DNA from: Bacillota bacterium
GTDB lineage: Bacteria; Bacillota; Clostridia; Acetivibrionales; DTU013
Length of the DNA stretch: 43,799 nt
Direction: 5' to 3'
Assembly: GCA_023409615.1 (NCBI GenBank)
Contig: JAEYRF010000105.1
Location: 1-43,799 of the forward strand
The translations under genes and the position numbers were made by a program. Of this stretch, positions 39,460 through 43,799 are shown one piece after another. Within the stretch, counting starts at the first letter, position 1; the number at the start of each line of letters is the position of its first letter. Below the pieces are notes generated by a model. It was not told the DNA's origin, made no database searches, and saw nothing but the letters and a program-made list of their open reading frames with translations.

Positions 39460-39837
39460 TTACGTATCTATTACAGCATACGCAATGGCATATAACCCGC
39501 AATGGGAAAGGCTAATATCCATGCTCTTTCCACCAAGCGCATGAAAATGCTCCAGTGCTTTATTTGTCAGCACAACGTATGGCTTGCCCTTTTCATTGTT
39601 CAGAATTTCAATACTTTTCCACTCGATCCCGTCAGCTAAGCCTGACCCAAAAGCCTTCAGAACAGCTTCCTTCCCTGCAAATCTTGCAGCATAGCTTTCG
39701 AATTTCGCCCTGTTCCTTTTTTCACAATAGCTGATCTCGCTATCTGTAAAAACTCTTCCTCTGAAACCCTCCAGCTCTAGAATAGACTTTTTTAATCGTT
39801 CAATTTCAATAATATCAATCCCACAAAATGTTGCCAT
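39460..39837 (-). CDS. acpS: Holo-[acyl-carrier-protein] synthase
   Basis: Transfers 4'-phosphopantetheine from CoA to the serine of ACP. 125 residues with the Mg-binding GIDIIEIERL (D8) and RFAGKEAVLKAFGSG (E57), and NEKGKPYV near residue 85: a complete AcpS. It lies 12 bases after fapA and 12 before the nuclease gene, so an essential lipid-synthesis gene is embedded in this run. Confidence 0.94.
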   Translation of the reverse strand: MATFCGIDIIEIERLKKSILELEGFRGRVFTDSEISYCEKRNRAKFESYAARFAGKEAVLKAFGSGLADGIEWKSIEILNNEKGKPYVVLTNKALEHFHALGGKSMDISLSHCGLYAIAYAVIDT

Positions 39838-39849
39838 ATTACTCCTTAA

Positions 39850-41439
39850 CTATATCTCCTTTATTTCTCCGTCCAATAAGCAATAGCTTGTGCTCATGAC
39901 AGGCTTGGTAATCTCTTTAATCATTTTCTTTATGGTCAGTTGAGTATTTGGGTAAACCTTTTTCAAAATCGCAATCTCACCTTCACCACGTGTTCTTAAA
40001 TAACCTGAGAGTGCCTTTCGTTCCTCTTCCACCTGTTTAAGTCTCTCTCTTATTGAGAAATAGTTTTCTCTGATATTTTCATATGCCATGATTTGCTGTT
40101 TTGAAAGTCCTTTTTCACTACCGTATACGGATACTTCAGCCTTAGCCTTTGCAAGTCTAATCTTCAGATCTTCACTCTCTGCCGTAATATCGTCATACGT
40201 TTGCTTCATCGACCTTCTATCAAAGCTATCCACACTGATATAGGTCCTTTTTTCACCGGGAGACCCGATAATGGATGCCACCACTCTGAACTCAGCTTGT
40301 ATGTTCCCGCCTATAATTTGTCCCCTGGACGAATCTAAAATCACTTCTTTAGCCCTGATATTACTGTTGAGGCAATAGAATCCGATATGCACGCTGCCGT
40401 CACATATAATATTCGTATCTGAGACAAATTTGGTGTAAATATTCTTCTTGCTGTAAATAGTCGCTTTATTATTTCCGGCAATACCGCCTTTTATATAGAT
40501 GCTGCCGTCATTACTAATTATATCCTTCACACCACCGACACCATAATCGCTTAATATCTCAATGTCCTTGCTTGCTGTGATCGAAAAGCCGTCCTCTATT
40601 GTCCCTTTAACGGTAAGATATCCATCAAAGTTAATATTTCCTGTTTTAAAGTCAATATTTCCTTCAATCTCCAAGTGATTAGATATACCTATCCGGTCGC
40701 CGTCATAATGAACCGCGCCGTTAATTCTGGCATAAAGAGTCGTAATGCCTTCACGATACTCCTCACGAATAGTGTTTTTATCGTAAAACAGCGGGAGTTC
40801 CTTTCCGTTAACCTGAAGCATCACGCTGCCTTTGACAGTTTTGCCGGGCCTTCCCATCGTTGGATCTATCCGCTCCCCGATCCAATCCCCTGCGGAAACC
40901 CTATTTATTAGATTTAACTCATAATGATCCACATTTCCGTCTTCTTTTGTTTCCGGTTTGGCCTCCTTCAGTTCATACAGTCGGATAACAGAATCCTCTC
41001 CATTGATAGGAGGGATCCCCTGCGCAACCAATATCTTTGTATTATTGGATAATCCATATAGAAGCACTTCATTTTTTATACCGTAAGTAATGCCGCACCC
41101 TTTCATTTTTTGCAGAATCTCCTTAAAAAGGTCAGCCCGCCTTGGTCCATTAATCTCTGCGTCACTGACGCACAGTGTAACATAAGCCCTCAATCCATCT
41201 TCTGATAGCTCTATAGTGATTCTCTCTTTGCCCTCTGCAAACTTTTGAGGAGGCATCGGAGCATTGATCAGCACATTTCGCACATTCATGATACTGGTAA
41301 TTTTAAGTTCAGGATGATCAGATATCAACTTATTAAATTGATCAAGAGACATACCTTTTTTAAAGGAACGTATATAATAGCCATCATCCATTTCAATGAT
41401 TGCGATATATTCAGATGAATAAATAATATTTTCTTTCAT
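39850..41439 (-). CDS. FapA-type DUF342 protein
   Basis: A 529-residue DUF342 protein. N-terminal region with a SPOR/KOW-like lead, then a right-handed beta-helix of polymer-forming type (repeats such as GNINFDGYLTVKGTIEDGF and KDIEILSDYGVGGVKDI), then a coiled-coil (LKIRLAKAKAEVSVYGSEKG, ERLKQVEEERKAL). Family proteins are predicted polymerising scaffolds whose role is not clear. The ATG at 41439 follows AGGAGAG; an in-frame GTG-like extension of ten codons upstream has no such support. First gene of the run. Confidence 0.88.
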   Translation of the reverse strand: MKENIIYSSEYIAIIEMDDGYYIRSFKKGMSLDQFNKLISDHPELKITSIMNVRNVLINAPMPPQKFAEGKERITIELSEDGLRAYVTLCVSDAEINGPRRADLFKEILQKMKGCGITYGIKNEVLLYGLSNNTKILVAQGIPPINGEDSVIRLYELKEAKPETKEDGNVDHYELNLINRVSAGDWIGERIDPTMGRPGKTVKGSVMLQVNGKELPLFYDKNTIREEYREGITTLYARINGAVHYDGDRIGISNHLEIEGNIDFKTGNINFDGYLTVKGTIEDGFSITASKDIEILSDYGVGGVKDIISNDGSIYIKGGIAGNNKATIYSKKNIYTKFVSDTNIICDGSVHIGFYCLNSNIRAKEVILDSSRGQIIGGNIQAEFRVVASIIGSPGEKRTYISVDSFDRRSMKQTYDDITAESEDLKIRLAKAKAEVSVYGSEKGLSKQQIMAYENIRENYFSIRERLKQVEEERKALSGYLRTRGEGEIAILKKVYPNTQLTIKKMIKEITKPVMSTSYCLLDGEIKEI

Positions 41440-41489
41440 CAGAACTCTCCTGTCTCTCCAGGGTACCAAAAATTCGTATATGAAAAATA

Positions 41490-41496
41490 TTCGACA
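41490..41496 (-). promoter_or_regulatory. Possible Spo0A box upstream of the fapA run
   Basis: On the minus strand TTTGTCGAATATT contains TGTCGAA, the 0A-box core, about 50 bases before the fapA ATG. A heptamer can occur by chance. Confidence 0.35.
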
Positions 41497-41527
41497 AAGT
41501 TTTACGCAAATCCTCTTTTAAATAGAA

Positions 41528-41570
41528 AGCCCTTGAATTGAATATGCAAAATTTCTCCAATTCAAAGGCT
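41528..41570 (-). terminator. Terminator of the AAA-pspA-membrane protein operon
   Basis: AGCC-TTGAATTG paired with CAATTCAA-GGCT (one mismatch), 36 bases past the stop at 41607; CTTTCTATTT follows on the minus strand. Confidence 0.6.
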
Positions 41571-41606
41571 AATAATATTTTATCCGTTTGCCTGCTGTAT
41601 AACCTG

Positions 41607-42422
41607 TCATCCTTTAAGCTTGTTTCTGCGTCTATCCTCCAAAACAGTATCCAAAGCCTCTGCTTCGTTGACCGCAGTTTCAAGCTGCTCCAGCATATCC
41701 TCATTCTCTATACTGGACAGGATCTGATGCTTGAACATATTCACCGTACTCTCCATATAATCCAGTTTCGCACCGATCCTTTCCAGATCCTTCTTCTCAT
41801 CCTTCAGTCTGGTAATAAGCTTCTGATCCATTTCTATCACCTTCCTGACATCCTCGGACATACGGGCATCTCTGGCAAAGCTCAATTTTCTGCTATTGGC
41901 ATTAATCCTGGCGGATACGGCACTCACATCCACGCTGCTGAGTTCACGGTTTCTGATACAAAAGTTGTTCAGCAGCTTCAGGTAGGAGGTTACCAGATTC
42001 AGTGTCTGCTCTGTGATCTTCTCCTTCAGGTAGCTGTGTTCACCGGTCGTATAAGAATTAAAGATATCATTCTTATCCTCCATGACCTTCTTGAGCTTGT
42101 GCATATATGTACTGTTTGTGTTCCTTCTTGCTTCACTGGACAGCCGGTTTGCCTGCCTGTTCAGTTCGCGGATATTCCGTCCCTTTTCCTTACGCCTGAA
42201 ATCCTCATGAAACTGCTTGCTCATAAGCGTCTGGAGTACAAACCCGATATACACGGCAAAACCGGCAGTCATTGTCAGAGCGCCCGGCAATGCATACCCA
42301 TAGCCAAACAATGACGGTAAGGCGGTCGGATCGCTTAAAAGAGGCGCCACGATCATTGCTGCAGCTAATATACCGATATTTCTCAATCTGAATAACGCGC
42401 TTAAGAGCACTCTAAGTTTCAT
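41607..42422 (-). CDS. Coiled-coil membrane protein next to PspA
   Basis: A 271-residue protein with two hydrophobic segments near the N-terminus (about 14-28 and 40-62; NIGILAAAMIVAPLL, ALTMTAGFAVYIGFVLQ) and about 200 residues of charged helices predicted to coil (DQKLITRLKDEKKDLERIGA). It is not recognised as a named family. The arrangement resembles membrane-anchored partners of PspA. The ATG at 42422 is preferred over a TTG three codons earlier. It lies 36 bases after pspA. Confidence 0.75.
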   Translation of the reverse strand: MKLRVLLSALFRLRNIGILAAAMIVAPLLSDPTALPSLFGYGYALPGALTMTAGFAVYIGFVLQTLMSKQFHEDFRRKEKGRNIRELNRQANRLSSEARRNTNSTYMHKLKKVMEDKNDIFNSYTTGEHSYLKEKITEQTLNLVTSYLKLLNNFCIRNRELSSVDVSAVSARINANSRKLSFARDARMSEDVRKVIEMDQKLITRLKDEKKDLERIGAKLDYMESTVNMFKHQILSSIENEDMLEQLETAVNEAEALDTVLEDRRRNKLKG

Positions 42423-42458
42423 TTCCCTCAACCACCTGTTCCTGCATTATAGTTCCTA

Positions 42459-43187
42459 TTATTGTGAAACTTTGTTTTCAGTCTTTTCCTTTACTTCAAA
42501 GCCCTGTTCACTGCCGAGCATAGCTTCTGCCCTGGCCATTGCCCTTTCTCTGGCCGAGTTCATATCAAGCCTCTTGAGCTTCAGATCCATGTTGGTGTCA
42601 CCAAGGGACTCAACGGCATTGGCACGTGCTGTCTTTTTATTGACGAGATCTCTCGCCCTCTCCATGCTCTCATTTACACTGCCGACTGTATTCGTCCGTG
42701 AAGTATATTTTGCATTAACTGAATTAATATTTTCCCTGAGTTGTGCCATTTTCGCCTGTGACTTCAATGTCTTGAGCTCATTGAGCTTGGCTGACATTTC
42801 AGACTCAAAGATCTTGTAGTCTTCCCTGATCTTTGTCACTTCTGCCATTGCAGTATCATAAGTCGTCTTATGTACTTCATAAGTCGCCTGGTATTCTTCC
42901 TCCTGCATCAACAGTTCGATAAGCAAATCCTTGTCACCCTGCTTCTGGGCAGATTCTGCTCTGGCCTTAACTGTTGCAAGATTCTTTTCCGCATTCCTCA
43001 TCTCAATCTTGATAAGCTCCGCATTAGTCTGTATCTCGAGAATCTGCTGTTCTGCTTCTTTTCTTGCTCTGTCGATCTGCATCTTTATGTCCTCAAATAA
43101 CAGGTCTGGATTATTTTCTTCCACGCCACCCAACAAGCTTCCGAAAAATCCTCTGATTAATGCTCCAAGTCTACTGAAAAACCCCAT
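42459..43187 (-). CDS. pspA: PspA/IM30 family protein
   Basis: A 242-residue member of the PspA/Vipp1 family, now known to be bacterial relatives of ESCRT-III that coat and remodel membranes. The amphipathic N-terminal helix (MGFFSRLGALIRGFFGSLLG) and four long charged helices (for example ARKEAEQQILEIQTNAELIK; DKDLLIELLMQEEEYQATYE) are as expected. The C-terminal end (FEVKEKTENKVSQ) is short and polar. AGGGAGG precedes the ATG. Encoded between an AAA+ ATPase and a membrane coiled-coil protein. Confidence 0.85.
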   Translation of the reverse strand: MGFFSRLGALIRGFFGSLLGGVEENNPDLLFEDIKMQIDRARKEAEQQILEIQTNAELIKIEMRNAEKNLATVKARAESAQKQGDKDLLIELLMQEEEYQATYEVHKTTYDTAMAEVTKIREDYKIFESEMSAKLNELKTLKSQAKMAQLRENINSVNAKYTSRTNTVGSVNESMERARDLVNKKTARANAVESLGDTNMDLKLKRLDMNSARERAMARAEAMLGSEQGFEVKEKTENKVSQ

Positions 43188-43273
43188 TATTATAGCCTCC
43201 CTGTTTAATTTATTTCCTTCGATATCAATAATTTATAATAAATACTGAGCGATGTAAAGCTAATTCCTTCCAC

Positions 43274-43799
43274 TTATCTCTCAATGGATAAGTTTTTTGT
43301 GTCCAACAGATTTTGATACTTCTCTGGCAGCAAATCTTTGTCATCACATTCCTCAATTGCCAGCATCGTCATAAACTGTATCTGCTGTGTACTAGGTCTG
43401 CATTTATCAATTGCCCTCCCAAGTATCTCCGCTGTAAGCATATTGCCGTCCGTTTCATCCTCGTTGGCCAATTCATAAGCTTTCCTGACAACCGTTTCGA
43501 TCTCTGCGCCGGTATAGTTTTCAGTTCCTTCTGCGAAGGGCTTGAAATCTTCCACATTGGAATCAAATCCATATTTCTTAATAATGATCCTGAATATGTC
43601 GGCACGTTCCTGTACATCGGGTAGAAGAATCGGAATTTTCTTATCGAATCTCCCCGCCCTCTTCAATGCCGGATCAATGAGATCCGGTCTGTTAGTGGCC
43701 GCAATGAAGATTACTTTGCCTCTATTATTTGTATTACCGGTAAACTGTAAAAATACACTAAATATGTTTCTGCTCACACCACTGTCTCCGCCATCGCCT
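43274..43799 (-). CDS. AAA+ ATPase (5' end outside window)
   Basis: The C-terminal 175 residues of a classic AAA protein. The frame is open to the window edge (GDGGDSGVSRN, the segment after Walker B), then IFIAATNRPDLIDPALKRAG with the second-region-of-homology arginine RAGRFD, sensor 2-like TENYTGAEIETVVRKAYELA, and a short helical tail. The fold is closest to the Cdc48/FtsH/Vps4 clade; no protease domain follows, as the protein ends soon after the lid. It lies 86 bases upstream of pspA on the same strand. Walker A and B are out of view. Confidence 0.85.
   Translation of the reverse strand, partial: GDGGDSGVSRNIFSVFLQFTGNTNNRGKVIFIAATNRPDLIDPALKRAGRFDKKIPILLPDVQERADIFRIIIKKYGFDSNVEDFKPFAEGTENYTGAEIETVVRKAYELANEDETDGNMLTAEILGRAIDKCRPSTQQIQFMTMLAIEECDDKDLLPEKYQNLLDTKNLSIER

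Noticed and set aside
41538..42314. 258-codon plus-strand frame
   Set aside because: Opposite the coiled-coil membrane protein gene; its His/Leu/Gln-rich sequence is the mirror of charged helices.
1..43799. CRISPR array
   Set aside because: No regularly spaced direct repeats with unique spacers and no cas-like gene were seen; the tandem units at 23282 are 9 bp without spacers.

Overview
The window looks like the chromosome of an anaerobic, spore-forming member of the Clostridia. It carries the germination pair sleB-ypeB, the Firmicutes primosome genes dnaD and dnaI/dnaC, a FapA-type DUF342 protein, an NADP-type hexameric glutamate dehydrogenase and a ferredoxin-domain aldo/keto reductase. 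Base composition, AGGAGG ribosome binding sites and intrinsic terminators all fit. The species cannot be fixed from what is visible.

Host DNA (1-2757 and about 30891-43799). On the left are the 3' part of gdhA and a convergent aldo/keto reductase. On the right, after tRNA-Arg(ACG), come dnaD-dnaC on the plus strand and then three minus-strand groups: sleB-ypeB; a five-gene run fapA - acpS - sbcD-like nuclease - sbcC/YhaN-like ATPase - NlpC/P60-like lipoprotein; and an AAA+ ATPase - PspA - coiled-coil membrane protein operon cut by the window edge.

Integrated element (2788-30890, about 28.1 kb). A tyrosine integrase and its excisionase lie next to an intact tRNA-Arg(ACG) gene. A 45-bp copy of the 3' half of that tRNA lies 28.1 kb away at 2758-2802. 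The two copies are identical over a 15-bp core covering the anticodon loop and 3' anticodon stem, and differ further 3'. The resident tRNA is therefore a host/element mosaic. Pairs of TGTCCCCA sites with 12-bp spacing sit inside both ends and are probably integrase arm sites.

Element layout from left to right. (i) A two-gene module, AAA/TOPRIM (OLD-like) nuclease plus D12-class adenine methyltransferase. (ii) A type I restriction-modification operon, hsdM-hsdS-hsdR, extended by three small genes, one of them a HEPN-like plus CBS-pair protein with the RNase-type RxxxxH motif. (iii) An AT-rich module of membrane or lipoprotein genes around an XRE repressor. (iv) A GNAT acetyltransferase. (v) A primase-helicase whose operon is flanked by dyad-rich spacers, a 27-bp inverted repeat and a repeated 12-mer, which looks like a replication origin arrangement. 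(vi) An unrecognised 512-residue protein. (vii) A run of very small membrane proteins leading into RadC, DUF932, xis and int. No relaxase, coupling ATPase, capsid or terminase gene was seen, so transfer probably depends on a helper.

The best candidates for undescribed biology are the HEPN-CBS gene inside the hsd operon, the OLD-nuclease/methyltransferase pair, the symmetric repeats around the primase operon, and the cassette of tiny membrane proteins.
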